The notes under the pieces were generated by a model. It saw nothing but the letters and a program-made list of their open reading frames with translations. It was not told where the DNA came from and did not search any database. Shown here one piece after another: positions 45,076-54,548 of a stretch of 64,000 bases of DNA. The position numbers and the translations under genes were made by a program. The stretch comes from an uncultured Alphaproteobacteria bacterium (GTDB taxonomy: Bacteria > Pseudomonadota > Alphaproteobacteria > Rhodospirillales > Rhodospirillaceae), in contig LT599022.1 in the NCBI GenBank assembly GCA_900079695.1, positions 3,571,301 through 3,635,300 of the forward strand, read 5' to 3'. Position 1 is the first letter of the stretch, and each line of letters begins with the position of its first letter.

Positions 45076-46458
45076 ATGCCGTTCAGTCTGCTTCTGCTGG
45101 TTCTTGCCGGTCTGGCGGTGATGTCCTACCGCTTCGGCACCGCCCGCGCCCGCGCGGTCGCACCGGGGCGGCAGGCCCAGCTCCACTCGCGCCCGATGTA
45201 CCACGGCCTCTACGCGGCGATGTGGTGCGGCGTTCCGGCGCTGCTGATCTCCGCGGTGTGGCTGATGTTCCAGCCGGTTCTGGTCAAGGGGCTGGTTCTC
45301 GGCGGTCTGCCGGAGAGTTATTCCGCTCTGCCCGAGGCGCGCCTCAATCTGGTCTGGAACGACATTCGCAACCTCGCCCTCGGCGATGTGGTGCGCGCCC
45401 AGCCCGCGCCGGAGATCCAGGCGGCGGCCGACGCGTTCCACCGCATCCATGCGATCGGCGACGCCGCGCTCGCGGTGGTGTGCCTGTGCCTCGCGATCGG
45501 CGGCGCATATTACGCCCTCAAGCGCGTGTCGATGACCCTGCGCGCCCGCAACCGCGTCGAGGCGGTGATCACCGTGTTCCTGGTGGCGAGCTCGCTGGTG
45601 GCGATCCTCACCACCGTCGGCATCGTCCTGTCGCTGCTGTTCGAATCGCTGCGGTTCTTCGCCAAGGTGCCGCCGCTCGAATTCCTGTTCGGCCTGCACT
45701 GGAGCCCGCAGACCGCGCTCCGCGCCGATCAGGTCGGCAGCTCCGGCTCGTTCGGCGCGGTGCCGCTGTTCACCGGCACGCTGCTGATCAGCCTGATCTC
45801 GATGTGCGTGGCGGTGCCGGTGGGGCTGATGTCGGCGATCTACATGTCGGAATACGCGCACCGCAAGTTCCGCGCGGTGGCCAAGCCGCTGCTGGAAATC
45901 CTCGCGGGCATCCCGACGGTGGTCTACGGCTTCTTCGCCGCCCTCACGGTGGCGCCGTTCATCCGCCGCGTCGGCGAGGGGATGGGGCTTTCGGTGGCGT
46001 CGGAAAGCGCGCTCGCCGCCGGATTGGTGATGGGCGTGATGATCATCCCGTTCGTCTCCTCGATCTCGGACGACGTCATCAACGCGGTGCCGCAGGCGAT
46101 GCGCGACGGCGCCTACGCGCTCGGCGCCACCCGGTCGGAGACGATCCGCAACGTCATCGTTCCCGCCGCGCTGCCGGGCATCGTCGGCGGCGTGCTGCTG
46201 GCGGTCTCGCGCGCGATCGGCGAAACGATGATCGTGGTGATGGCCGCCGGGCTTTCCGCCAACCTCACCTTCAATCCGCTCGACGCGGTGACCACGGTGA
46301 CGGTGCAGATCGTCACGCTTCTGACCGGCGACCAGGAATTCGACAGCGCCAAGACCCTGGCGGCGTTCGCCCTCGGACTGGTGCTGTTCTGCGTCACCCT
46401 CGGGCTGAACATCCTCGCGCTCCACGTGGTTCGCAAGTATAGGGAACAATATGAGTGA
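45076..46458 (+). CDS. pstC: phosphate ABC transporter permease PstC
   Basis: A 460-residue permease, longer than E. coli PstC because of an N-terminal extension with three helices and a periplasmic loop (1-150). The core (about 170-455) has the binding-protein-dependent transport signature: ILAGIPTVVYGFFAALTVAPF, then GALGATRSETIRNVIVPAALPGI and VSRAIGETMIVVMAAG. It forms the channel with PstA. Its stop lies inside the start of pstA (8-base overlap). Confidence 0.94.
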   Translation: MPFSLLLLVLAGLAVMSYRFGTARARAVAPGRQAQLHSRPMYHGLYAAMWCGVPALLISAVWLMFQPVLVKGLVLGGLPESYSALPEARLNLVWNDIRNLALGDVVRAQPAPEIQAAADAFHRIHAIGDAALAVVCLCLAIGGAYYALKRVSMTLRARNRVEAVITVFLVASSLVAILTTVGIVLSLLFESLRFFAKVPPLEFLFGLHWSPQTALRADQVGSSGSFGAVPLFTGTLLISLISMCVAVPVGLMSAIYMSEYAHRKFRAVAKPLLEILAGIPTVVYGFFAALTVAPFIRRVGEGMGLSVASESALAAGLVMGVMIIPFVSSISDDVINAVPQAMRDGAYALGATRSETIRNVIVPAALPGIVGGVLLAVSRAIGETMIVVMAAGLSANLTFNPLDAVTTVTVQIVTLLTGDQEFDSAKTLAAFALGLVLFCVTLGLNILALHVVRKYREQYE

Positions 46459-47761
46459 GATGACCGTACCCACGGCGGCCGGCGGCCGGCGCACCCGCGA
46501 TCTGGTCGCGGCCGGGATCGGCCGCCGCTATCGCGCCGAGAAGCGGTTCCGCCTCTTCGGACTGGTCGCGATCGTCTCGGCGCTGGCGTTCATGGCGCTG
46601 CTGTTCGCGAGCATCGTCGGCAAGGGCTACTCGGCCTTCCTGCAGACCGAGATCCGCATTCCGATCGCCTACGAGGTGTCGGTGATCGATCCGGACGGCA
46701 CCCGCGACGCCGCCGCGATGATGCGCGCCAACTACGGCAAGCTCTATCGCGACGGCATCCAGAAGCTGTTCCCCGCGGTCGAGACCCGGCAGGAGCGCCG
46801 CGTTCTCAACGGCCTCGTCTCCTCGGGCGCGGCGTTCGAGATCCGCGACGCGGTGATGGACGATCCGTCGCTGATCGGCAAGACCGGCGAGATCTGGGTG
46901 CCCGCGTCCGACGACGTCGACATGCTGGTGAAGGGCAAGATCGACCGCCGCCTGCCCGAGACCGCGCGCCGCGTCACCGACGCCGAGATCGCCTGGATCG
47001 ACGCCCTCGATGCCGACGGCCGCCTCGACGCCCGCTTCAACTGGCGCTTCTTCACCCAGGGCGACAGCCGCGAGCCGGAGCTCGCGGGGATCTGGGGCGC
47101 GGTGGCGGGCTCGTTCCTCACCATGATCGTGACCCTGCTGCTGTCGTTCCCGCTCGGCGTCGCCACCGCGGTCTACCTCGAGGAGTTCGCGCCGAAGAAC
47201 CGCTGGACCGACATCATCGAGGTCAACATCAACAATCTCGCCGCGATCCCGTCGATCGTCTTCGGCCTGCTCGGTCTCGCGGTGTTCCTGCAGTTCTTCG
47301 GCCTGCCGCGCTCGGCGCCGCTGGTGGGCGGCTTGGTGCTGACGCTGATGACCCTGCCGACCATCATCATCGCCGCGCGGGTGGCGCTGAAGTCGGTGCC
47401 GCCGTCGATCCGCGAGGCGGCGCTCGGCCTCGGCGCGTCGAAGATGCAGATGGTCACCAACGACGTGCTGCCGCTCGCCATGCCCGGCATCCTCACCGGC
47501 ACCATCATCGGCATGGGCCGCGCGCTCGGCGAGACCGCGCCGCTTCTGATGATCGGCATGGTCGCGTTCATCGTCGACATTCCGGGCGGCTTCCGCGACC
47601 CCGCCACGGTATTGCCGGTGCAGATCTACATCTGGGCGGATTCCGCCGAGCGCGCCTTCGTCGAGCGTACCTCCGCCGCGATCATGGTGCTGCTGACCTT
47701 CCTCATCCTCATGAACGCCGCCGCCGTCTACCTGCGCGGCAAGTTCGAAAGGCGGTGGTAA
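46451..47761 (+). CDS. pstA: phosphate ABC transporter permease PstA
   Basis: A 436-residue permease with an N-terminal DUF3333-like region: one helix (about 37-57) and a periplasmic domain to about 210. The permease core follows with [23 protein letters not shown] and [27 protein letters not shown], ending in [14 protein letters not shown]. It pairs with PstC. The start overlaps the pstC stop and the end abuts pstB, a tight operon. Confidence 0.94.
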   Translation: MSEMTVPTAAGGRRTRDLVAAGIGRRYRAEKRFRLFGLVAIVSALAFMALLFASIVGKGYSAFLQTEIRIPIAYEVSVIDPDGTRDAAAMMRANYGKLYRDGIQKLFPAVETRQERRVLNGLVSSGAAFEIRDAVMDDPSLIGKTGEIWVPASDDVDMLVKGKIDRRLPETARRVTDAEIAWIDALDADGRLDARFNWRFFTQGDSREPELAGIWGAVAGSFLTMIVTLLLSFPLGVATAVYLEEFAPKNRWTDIIEVNINNLAAIPSIVFGLLGLAVFLQFFGLPRSAPLVGGLVLTLMTLPTIIIAARVALKSVPPSIREAALGLGASKMQMVTNDVLPLAMPGILTGTIIGMGRALGETAPLLMIGMVAFIVDIPGGFRDPATVLPVQIYIWADSAERAFVERTSAAIMVLLTFLILMNAAAVYLRGKFERRW

Positions 47762-47763
47762 TT

Positions 47764-48588
47764 ATGGAGAACCCCAACGTGCGGGATCCGCGAGAGATGT
47801 CCGAAACCCCCGATGCGAAGATCGCCGAGACCGGCGCGAAGATCCGCGCCCTCAAGACCAACGTGCACTACGGCGACAAGCACGCGCTGAAGGACGTCAC
47901 CCTCGACGTTCGCGAGGGCGAGGTGACCGCGTTCATCGGCCCCTCCGGCTGCGGCAAGTCCACCTTCCTGCGCTGCCTCAACCGCATGAACGACACCATC
48001 GAGGGCTGCCGCGTCTCCGGCACGGTGATGATGGACGGCGAGGACATCTACGATCCCAAGATCGACGTGGTGCAGCTCCGCGCCCGGGTCGGCATGGTGT
48101 TCCAGAAGCCCAACCCGTTCCCGAAGTCGATCTACGACAACATCGCCTACGGTCCGCGCATCCACGGCCTCGCCGCCAACAAGGACGAGCTCGACGAGAT
48201 CGTCGTCACCAGCCTTGAAAAGGCGGGCCTGCTCGCCGAGGTCAAGGACCGGATGGAGGCGCCGGGCACCGGCCTTTCCGGCGGCCAGCAGCAGCGCCTC
48301 TGCATCGCCCGCGCGATCGCGGTCGATCCCGAGGTGATCCTGATGGACGAACCCTGCTCGGCGCTGGACCCGATCGCCACCGCGAAGATCGAGGAACTGA
48401 TCGACGAGTTGCGCGAGAACTACACCATCGTCATCGTCACCCACTCGATGCAGCAGGCGGCGCGGGTGTCGCAGCGCACCGCGTTCTTCCACCTCGGCGA
48501 GCTGATCGAGGTGGGCGACACCGAGCAGATCTTCACCAACCCGGGGCAGAAGCTTACCCAGGGCTACATCACCGGCCGCTTCGGCTGA
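47764..48588 (+). CDS. pstB: phosphate ABC transporter ATP-binding protein
   Basis: A 274-residue cytoplasmic ATPase. Walker [10 protein letters not shown], the PstB-type [15 protein letters not shown] stretch, Q-loop [18 protein letters not shown], signature [16 protein letters not shown] and Walker [14 protein letters not shown], then an H-loop in [14 protein letters not shown]. The ATG at 47764 is chosen over a GTG at 47755 that overlaps the pstA stop. phoB follows after 13 bases with no phoU between, unlike most pst operons. Confidence 0.95.
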   Translation: MENPNVRDPREMSETPDAKIAETGAKIRALKTNVHYGDKHALKDVTLDVREGEVTAFIGPSGCGKSTFLRCLNRMNDTIEGCRVSGTVMMDGEDIYDPKIDVVQLRARVGMVFQKPNPFPKSIYDNIAYGPRIHGLAANKDELDEIVVTSLEKAGLLAEVKDRMEAPGTGLSGGQQQRLCIARAIAVDPEVILMDEPCSALDPIATAKIEELIDELRENYTIVIVTHSMQQAARVSQRTAFFHLGELIEVGDTEQIFTNPGQKLTQGYITGRFG

Positions 48589-48601
48589 GGAGAGGCAACC
48601 G

Positions 48602-49327
48602 ATGAAACCGATGATCATGGTGGTCGAGGACGAGGCCGCGCTCGTCACCGTGCTGCGCTACAACCTCGAAAAGGAAGGCTACCGCGTCTGCGAGGCGAGC
48701 GACGGCGAGGAGGCCCTCACGGTGGCCGCCGAAAACGCGCCGGACCTCGTGCTGCTCGACTGGATGCTGCCGATGATGTCGGGCATCGAGGTGTGCCGCC
48801 AGCTCCGCCGCAAGCCCCGCCATCGCGAGGTGCCGATCATCATGCTCACCGCCCGCGGCGAGGAGGGCGACAAGGTGCGCGGCCTCAACACCGGCGCCGA
48901 CGACTACATGGTCAAGCCGTTCTCGATGCCCGAGCTGCTCGCCCGGGTGCGGGCGCTGCTGCGGCGCTCGGCGGCGGTGCCGAGCAAGGGGATGCTGGAG
49001 TTCGACGACATCCAGATGGACCTCAACGCCCACCGCGTCACCCGGGGCGGGCGCTACATCCACCTCGGCCCCACCGAATTCCGCCTGCTGCAGTTCCTGA
49101 TGCAGAACCCGGGCTCGGTGTTCTCGCGCGAGGAACTGCTGAACGCGGTATGGGGGCCGGACATCTACGTCGAACCGCGCACGGTGGACGTGCACATCCG
49201 CCGCCTGCGCAAGGCCCTCAACGAAGACGACGGCACCGACGTGATCCGCACCGTGCGCGCCGCGGGCTATGCCCTCGACCACAAGTTCCCCTCCGAGGGT
49301 TCCGACGGGATCTCCGCAACCGTCTGA
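48602..49327 (+). CDS. phoB: phosphate regulon response regulator PhoB
   Basis: A 241-residue OmpR-type regulator. The receiver has the acidic pair (VVEDEAALV), Asp53 in LLDWMLPMMSG and Lys in YMVKPFSMPEL. The C-terminal winged helix shows LGPTEFRLLQFLMQNPGSVFSREELL, then VDVHIRRLRKAL, the usual PhoB recognition helix. It activates Pho-box genes when phosphate is low. Its kinase PhoR is not found nearby. The gene ends the pst operon. Confidence 0.94.
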   Translation: MKPMIMVVEDEAALVTVLRYNLEKEGYRVCEASDGEEALTVAAENAPDLVLLDWMLPMMSGIEVCRQLRRKPRHREVPIIMLTARGEEGDKVRGLNTGADDYMVKPFSMPELLARVRALLRRSAAVPSKGMLEFDDIQMDLNAHRVTRGGRYIHLGPTEFRLLQFLMQNPGSVFSREELLNAVWGPDIYVEPRTVDVHIRRLRKALNEDDGTDVIRTVRAAGYALDHKFPSEGSDGISATV

Positions 49328-49424
49328 AGCCTTTCGGAAGTTTTTCCGCGCCGCGCCTTCCCTCCCTCGACGTTATGCTTTAGCGTGAATCCGGGGCCCC
49401 TCCGAGGCGGGCGCCGGGCACGCT

Positions 49425-50846
49425 ATGGTGGTGGAGATGGGAATGGCGGACGCCGCGCTTCCGAAAATCCTGATCGTCGAGGATACGCCGTCGATGGCGG
49501 AACTCTACGCCGCCTTCCTCGAAGGCTGCGGCTACGACATCCGCTTCGCCGAGACCGGCCGCGCCGCGCTCGCGGCGATCCACGCCGACATTCCCGCCGT
49601 CGTCCTCCTCGACATCCACCTGCCCGACATCTCCGGGCTCGAAATCCTCCGCACCATCCAGGCCGAGGGTCTGCCGTGCGCGTGCGTGGTGATCACCGCC
49701 CACGGCACCATCAACGTCGCGGTCGAGGCGATGCAGAGCGGCGCGCGCGATTTCCTGGTCAAGCCGTTCTCCAAGGACCGGCTGGTGGTGACGGTGCGCA
49801 ACGTCGCCCAGCACGCCTCGCTCGAACGCATCGTCGCGAGCCTCAAGGACGATTTCGGGCGCGACGGCTTCTTCGGCATCATCGGCTCGTCGATGCCGAT
49901 GCAGGCGGTCTACCGCACCATCGATTCGGTCGCGCCGAGCCGCGCCACGGTGTTCATCACCGGCGAGAGCGGGACCGGCAAGGAGATGTGCGCCGAGGCG
50001 GTGCATCGCGCCAGCCCGCGGCGCGACAAGCCCTTCGTCGCCCTCAATTGCGGCGCGATCCCGCGCGACCTGATGGAAAGCGAGATCTTCGGCCACGTGA
50101 AGGGCGCCTTCACCGGCGCCGCCGCCGACCGCGAGGGCGCGGCGCGGCGCGCCGACGGCGGCACCTTGTTTCTCGACGAAATCTGCGAGATGGATCTCGA
50201 TCTCCAGACCAAGCTCCTGCGCTTCGTCCAGACCGGGATGGTGCAGAAGGTCGGCGGCGACCGTACCGAAAAGGTCGACGTGCGCTTCATCTGCGCCACC
50301 AACAAAGACCCGTGGGCGGAGGTGGAGGCCGGGCGCTTCCGCGAGGATCTCTACTACCGCCTTCACGTCATCCCGATCGCGCTGCCGCCCCTGCGCGCCC
50401 GCGACGCCGACGTCATCGAGATCGCCCGCGAGGTGCTGAAGCGCCTCGCCCGCGAGGAGGGCAAATCGTTTCAGGGCTTCACCGCCGAGGCCGAGGCGCG
50501 GCTGCTGGCGTTCCACTGGCCGGGCAACGTGCGGCAGCTGCAGAACGTCCTGCGCAACGTCGTGGTGCTCAACGACGCCGAGGCGGTGGAAGTGTCGATG
50601 TTGCCCGAAGCCATGATGAAGGGCGGCGCGCCTCTGGTGGCGCAGGCCGCGCCGGTGCCCCGGGCGGCGGCCGAGCCGCTCACCGAGGACGGCATCCGGC
50701 CGTTGTGGATCACCGAGAAGGAAACCATCGAGGCGGCGATCGCCGCCTGCGGCGGCAACGTTCCGCGCGCCGCCGCCCGCCTCGAGATCTCGGCGTCGAC
50801 GATCTATCGCAAGAAAATGGCATGGGACGACGCGAAATCGCCGTGA
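49425..50846 (+). CDS. luxO: LuxO-like sigma-54-dependent response regulator
   Basis: A 473-residue NtrC-family activator. The receiver (about 14-130) has Asp63 in LLDIHLPD. The AAA+ domain (about 150-390) has Walker A GESGTGKE (180-187), the sigma-54 contact loop GAFTGA (227-232) and Walker B GGTLFLDEI. The C-terminal Fis-type helix-turn-helix reads NVPRAAARLEISASTIYRKK. Stretches such as GSSMPMQAVYRTIDS, RLLAFHWPGNVRQLQNVLRN and EEGKSFQ resemble Vibrio LuxO more than NtrC or FlrC. The kinase-phosphorelay partner LuxU is not in the window. The quorum-sensing role is inferred from the family. Confidence 0.88.
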   Translation: MVVEMGMADAALPKILIVEDTPSMAELYAAFLEGCGYDIRFAETGRAALAAIHADIPAVVLLDIHLPDISGLEILRTIQAEGLPCACVVITAHGTINVAVEAMQSGARDFLVKPFSKDRLVVTVRNVAQHASLERIVASLKDDFGRDGFFGIIGSSMPMQAVYRTIDSVAPSRATVFITGESGTGKEMCAEAVHRASPRRDKPFVALNCGAIPRDLMESEIFGHVKGAFTGAAADREGAARRADGGTLFLDEICEMDLDLQTKLLRFVQTGMVQKVGGDRTEKVDVRFICATNKDPWAEVEAGRFREDLYYRLHVIPIALPPLRARDADVIEIAREVLKRLAREEGKSFQGFTAEAEARLLAFHWPGNVRQLQNVLRNVVVLNDAEAVEVSMLPEAMMKGGAPLVAQAAPVPRAAAEPLTEDGIRPLWITEKETIEAAIAACGGNVPRAAARLEISASTIYRKKMAWDDAKSP

Positions 50847-50922
50847 AGTCGACTGCGGTGGTCGGCTGGCGCGGGCTCCCGCGCTTCCGGTGCTCGCGGG
50901 CGGAGGCCCGTTTCCGGCGGTG

Positions 50923-51444
50923 CTATTCGTCGTAGACGGCGAGGGAGGCGCAGGGAAAATCGATCTTGGCGCGGCCGCCGAGGGCCTTGAGTTCGAGAAT
51001 CGTCGCCGCGCCCGCGATCGTGCCGCCGACCTTGCGGATCAGGTCCGCCGCCGCGCGCATCGTGCCGCCGGTGGCGAGCAGGTCGTCGAGGATCACCACG
51101 CGGGTGCCGGGTTTCACCGCGTCGGTCTGGATTTCGATGGTATCGGAGCCATATTCGAGGGCGTACTCGAAGGGAATCGTCGGCCCCGGCAGCTTGCCCT
51201 TCTTGCGCACCATGAAGAACCCGCAGCCGAGTTTGAGCGCCAGCGGCGCGGCGACGAGAAAGCCGCGGGATTCGATTCCCGCGAGCACATCCGGACGCCA
51301 ATCACAGACGATCGTCGCGAGTTCGTCCATAGTGGCCTGCCAGGCGCGGGCATCCGCGAGCAGGGTCGAAATGTCGTAGAAGAGGATTCCGGGTTTGGGA
51401 AAATCCGGCACGGCGCGAATGTGGCTCTTGATGTCGATGCGCAT
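50923..51444 (-). CDS. apt: adenine phosphoribosyltransferase
   Basis: A 173-residue purine-salvage enzyme converting adenine and PRPP to AMP. The hood has [21 protein letters not shown], and the PRPP-binding motif [17 protein letters not shown] is intact. The [18 protein letters not shown] segment and [10 protein letters not shown] also match. Length is typical. GGGGGG before the ATG at 51444 is the ribosome site. It is divergent from the DUF2336 gene. Confidence 0.95.
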   Translation of the reverse strand: MRIDIKSHIRAVPDFPKPGILFYDISTLLADARAWQATMDELATIVCDWRPDVLAGIESRGFLVAAPLALKLGCGFFMVRKKGKLPGPTIPFEYALEYGSDTIEIQTDAVKPGTRVVILDDLLATGGTMRAAADLIRKVGGTIAGAATILELKALGGRAKIDFPCASLAVYDE

Positions 51445-51533
51445 GTTCCCCCCCAAGCGTTCACGGCTCCTCACAATAGAGGATCGCCGACCGGACGCAA
51501 GCGCCTCGGGGGGGCGGGGATCATGCGTTTTGT

Positions 51534-51563
51534 TTGGCGACGGTAGGATTAAGTCGGTATAGT
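51534..51563 (+). promoter_or_regulatory. possible sigma-70 promoter of the DUF2336 gene
   Basis: TTGGCG (51534-51539) and TATAGT (51558-51563) with an 18-base spacer, 55 bases before the start at 51619. Confidence 0.4.
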
Positions 51564-51618
51564 GTTCAATCAACAAGTGTTCGCCGCCGGGGGCGACCTA
51601 TAGGGAGGTGCCGCGGGG

Positions 51619-52746
51619 ATGACTGAGACCCGCCTGACCGAAAGCGACGTTCGCAACCTGCTGAACGATCCTTCCGCCGAGACGCGCGCGCAGACCGCCG
51701 CGAAGCTCGCGATCCAGTTCGATCAGGGCGATCTGTCGCCGTCCGAGCGCGCGATGGCGGAAGAGATCTTCCGCATCATGGTGAAGGACGCCGAGGTGCG
51801 CGTGCGCGAGGCCCTCGCCCTCAACCTCAAAGAGAACCCCAACGTCCCCCACGACGTTGCGATGACCCTTGCCAAGGACGTGGACCAGGTCGCGCTGCCG
51901 CTGTTGCAGTTCAGCGAGATCCTCACCGACGACGACCTGATCCAGATCGTCCGCTCCCAGGGGCCGGCGAAGCAGAAGGCGATCGCGGCGCGGCCGTTCG
52001 TCTCCGCGGTGGTGGCCGAGGAGATCGTGGTGCGCGCCGACAAGGAGGCGGTGGTGACCCTGGTCGCCAACGAGGGCGCCGAACTCAGCGAGACCTCGCT
52101 CGAAAAGGTGATCGAGAAGTACGGCGAGGACGAGGACGTGCAGGCGCCGATGGTCGGCCGCTCGGCGCTGCCGGTGACGATCGTCGAGCGTCTGGTGCAT
52201 CGGGTTTCCGAGAACCTGCGCCAGCATCTGCTCACCCACCACGAGATGCCGCCCTCGATCGCCGCCGATCTGATCCTCCAGGCGCGCGAGCGGGCGACCA
52301 TCAACCTTTCCACCGACTCGACCGAGGAAGACGTGGAGCGGCTCGTCAACCAGCTCTACAACAACGGCCGCCTCACTCCGTCGATCATCCTGCGCGCCCT
52401 GTGCATGGGCGACATGAAGTTCTTCGAATACGCGATGGCGCGCCGGGTCGGCATTCCGGTGCTGAACGCGCGGATGCTGATCCACGATTCCGGGGCGCTC
52501 GGGCTCGACGGGCTGTACGTCAAGTCGGGGATGCCCCGCGGCTTCTATCCCGCGGTCAAGGCGGCGATCGCGGTGGCGAAGGAGATGTCCTACGACGGCG
52601 AGGAAGGCGACCGCGAACGCTACGCCCGGCGGATGCTGGAGCGGGTGCTGACGCAGTACGGCGATCTCGGCGTCGAATTCGACAAGGACGATCTCGAATA
52701 CCTGCTCGCCAAGATGAACGACCTGCCGCCATCCGCCACCCACTGA
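51619..52746 (+). CDS. DUF2336-containing protein of unknown function
   Basis: A 375-residue, mostly helical cytoplasmic protein. It matches the alphaproteobacterial DUF2336 family: the start LTESDVRNLLNDPSAETRAQ, then HEAT-like helical repeats (EEIFRIMVKDAEVRVREALA) and a later GDMKFFEYAMARRVGIPVLNAR. No catalytic motif is seen. A strong terminator follows. The role is not known; it stands alone with its own promoter. Confidence 0.85.
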   Translation: MTETRLTESDVRNLLNDPSAETRAQTAAKLAIQFDQGDLSPSERAMAEEIFRIMVKDAEVRVREALALNLKENPNVPHDVAMTLAKDVDQVALPLLQFSEILTDDDLIQIVRSQGPAKQKAIAARPFVSAVVAEEIVVRADKEAVVTLVANEGAELSETSLEKVIEKYGEDEDVQAPMVGRSALPVTIVERLVHRVSENLRQHLLTHHEMPPSIAADLILQARERATINLSTDSTEEDVERLVNQLYNNGRLTPSIILRALCMGDMKFFEYAMARRVGIPVLNARMLIHDSGALGLDGLYVKSGMPRGFYPAVKAAIAVAKEMSYDGEEGDRERYARRMLERVLTQYGDLGVEFDKDDLEYLLAKMNDLPPSATH

Positions 52747-52770
52747 ACGAAGCGGACCCTGAGACCGATG

Positions 52771-52802
52771 CACCGCCCCGGAGCGATCCGGGGCGGTGTT
52801 TT
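52771..52802 (+). terminator. rho-independent terminator after the DUF2336 gene
   Basis: CACCGCCCCGGA (52771-52782) pairs perfectly with TCCGGGGCGGTG (52787-52798) around GCGA, followed by TTTT. Confidence 0.9.
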
Positions 52803-53296
52803 CGCCTTCGGCGCGCATTTGGCCGGACGATTCGCGCGCGGCGGCGTCGGCGGCGTCGGGCGTGCCGGAGGGAGGGGGCGAGGGGGTGGCGGAAATCGCA
52901 ACAAGCGTGCGCGGCGGCGCCTCGGTTCAAAATATCAGCAACGGCTTGACCGGTTTTTAGTCATATCCTTCCAAAAAATCGCTCCTGTTGGATTTGCGAC
53001 ACGCGCACGGGAGAAAGTTGATTTTTCTCCGCGCGCTAGTTATGACTGGCGGAAGCCGCGCCGCGAGAGATGAAAAAGCCGGAGCGGCAAGGGTTCCGAT
53101 CCGCCGGGCGGTGCGGATGGATGGATCTCCGGCAAGTCCAGATCGCCGGAGCGGCCGCCCGATCCTGAGGAATTCTTTGGGATTTCACGATATGACACGG
53201 CGTATTCCGCACCGGTAACGCGGAAGCGGAAGGTTTTTGTTTTCTTCGGCGCGGCGGTGCGGGGGCGCGGCTGCGCGGAGCGCGAAGGGGATGCGA
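52803..53296. other. 494-base gene-free region
   Basis: No credible protein is seen in any frame. The stretch 52925-53045 is unusually AT-rich for this genome. It holds GGAGAAA (53010-53016) opposite TTTCTCC (53024-53030), with GC-rich flanks extending the stem, and CTCCGGC/GCCGGAG at 53127-53133 and 53145-53151. It could hold the promoter and leader of the downstream gene or a small RNA. Confidence 0.4.
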
Positions 53297-54442
53297 ATGA
53301 TCGAGGCATTGCGTGGTGAAGAGTTGTGCGCACTGGTGCGGCGGGTGTTCGCGCCGCGCCCGGGGGAAAGCCGCCTCGCGATTCTCGTCGACCTGCCCGA
53401 CGCGGTGGTCGCCGATACCCCGGATTGGGCGACCCGCCGCGGGATCGCCGCCGGATGGCTGACGGCATTCCGGGCTCACGCCGCCGATCTCGGTTTCGCG
53501 CCGTCGCTCGTCCTCTACCGCAACGCCCACACCAACAACGGCGACCTGCCGGACCGCTGCTGGATTCATGGCGGCGGGCCGCTGCCCGACCGCGCCGAGG
53601 ATCTCGATCCGGCGGCGTCGGTGCCGTTCGCCGAGGTGCTGGCGCGGCATCCGATCCTGCTCGCGCCGACGCAGTTCTCCGCCACCGCGCCGCTCAAGGT
53701 GGCGGCCAAGGTTCACGGCTTCCGCGCCGCGACCATGGGCGGCTTCTGCGAGGGCATGATCCCCGCCCTGCGCCTCGACTACGCCGAGGTCAACCGCCGC
53801 GTCGGCATTCTCGCCGACCTGCTCGACCGCGCCGAGGGGGCGGACATCGCGTTCGCGCATCCGGCGGGGGAGAGCCGCCTGCACCTCGACCTGCGCTTCC
53901 GCCATGCCCATCGCTCCGGCGGCCTGCTGCACGAAACCGGCGCGGGCAACCTGCCCTCGGGCGAGGCCTACATCGTGCCCTACGAGGGCGAAACCGAGCC
54001 GAGCCGCAGCGCGGGCGAATTGCCGGTGCAGCTCGACGGCGAGGTGGTGCGCTATCGCATCGTCGCCAACCGCGCCGTCGCGGTGGTGTCCGAAGGCCCG
54101 GTGTCGGCGGCCGAGGCGGCGAAGCTCGCGGCCGAGCCCGCCTACGGCAATCTCGCCGAACTCGGCCTCGGCGTGCTCGACGCTTTCGGCGTCAAGCCGA
54201 TCGGCAAGGTGCTGCTCGACGAGAAGCTCGGCCTGCACATCGCCTTCGGCCGCAGCGAGCACTTCGGCGGGCAGGTGGGGCCGCGGGATTTCTCCTCGGC
54301 CGACGCGGTGATCCACATCGACCGGATCTACACCGCCGACGTCCAGCCCGACGTGAAGGTGGCGTCCGCCGACCTTGCGCTGTTCGACGGCACCCGCGTG
54401 CCGCTGATGCGCGACGGCGTCTACGCCGTGAATTTCGCCTGA
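53297..54442 (+). CDS. M29-type metalloprotein (aminopeptidase-like)
   Basis: A 381-residue protein resembling the thermophilic aminopeptidase T/AmpS family (M29), a fold shared with the 2,5-dihydroxypyridine dioxygenase NicX. Family-like metal motifs are seen in GNLPSGEAYIVPYEGE (Glu), NLAELGLGVL, KVLLDEKLGLHIAFGRSEHFGG (Glu, His) and DAVIHIDRIY (His-Asp). It could be a leucyl-type aminopeptidase or a ring-cleaving dioxygenase; the sequence does not decide. The ATG at 53297 has AAGGGG 8 bases upstream. A terminator follows the stop. Confidence 0.65.
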   Translation: MIEALRGEELCALVRRVFAPRPGESRLAILVDLPDAVVADTPDWATRRGIAAGWLTAFRAHAADLGFAPSLVLYRNAHTNNGDLPDRCWIHGGGPLPDRAEDLDPAASVPFAEVLARHPILLAPTQFSATAPLKVAAKVHGFRAATMGGFCEGMIPALRLDYAEVNRRVGILADLLDRAEGADIAFAHPAGESRLHLDLRFRHAHRSGGLLHETGAGNLPSGEAYIVPYEGETEPSRSAGELPVQLDGEVVRYRIVANRAVAVVSEGPVSAAEAAKLAAEPAYGNLAELGLGVLDAFGVKPIGKVLLDEKLGLHIAFGRSEHFGGQVGPRDFSSADAVIHIDRIYTADVQPDVKVASADLALFDGTRVPLMRDGVYAVNFA

Positions 54443-54455
54443 AGACGTTTCCGAA

Positions 54456-54484
54456 CCCGCCGGACCCACGATCCGGCGGGAATT
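54456..54484 (+). terminator. terminator-like hairpin after the M29-type gene
   Basis: CCCGCCGGA (54456-54464) pairs with TCCGGCGGG (54472-54480) around 7 bases, followed by AATTT. Confidence 0.65.
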
Positions 54485-54548
54485 TCATAAAAAAGGCCGG
54501 GGTACAACCGGCGGGGTCAATCAATCCATTCTGTGGGGGACCGACATT

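Noticed and set aside
52768..53073. A 101-codon plus-strand frame starting in the DUF2336 terminator
   Set aside because: It begins inside a terminator stem and translates to a Gly/Arg low-complexity stretch with no support.
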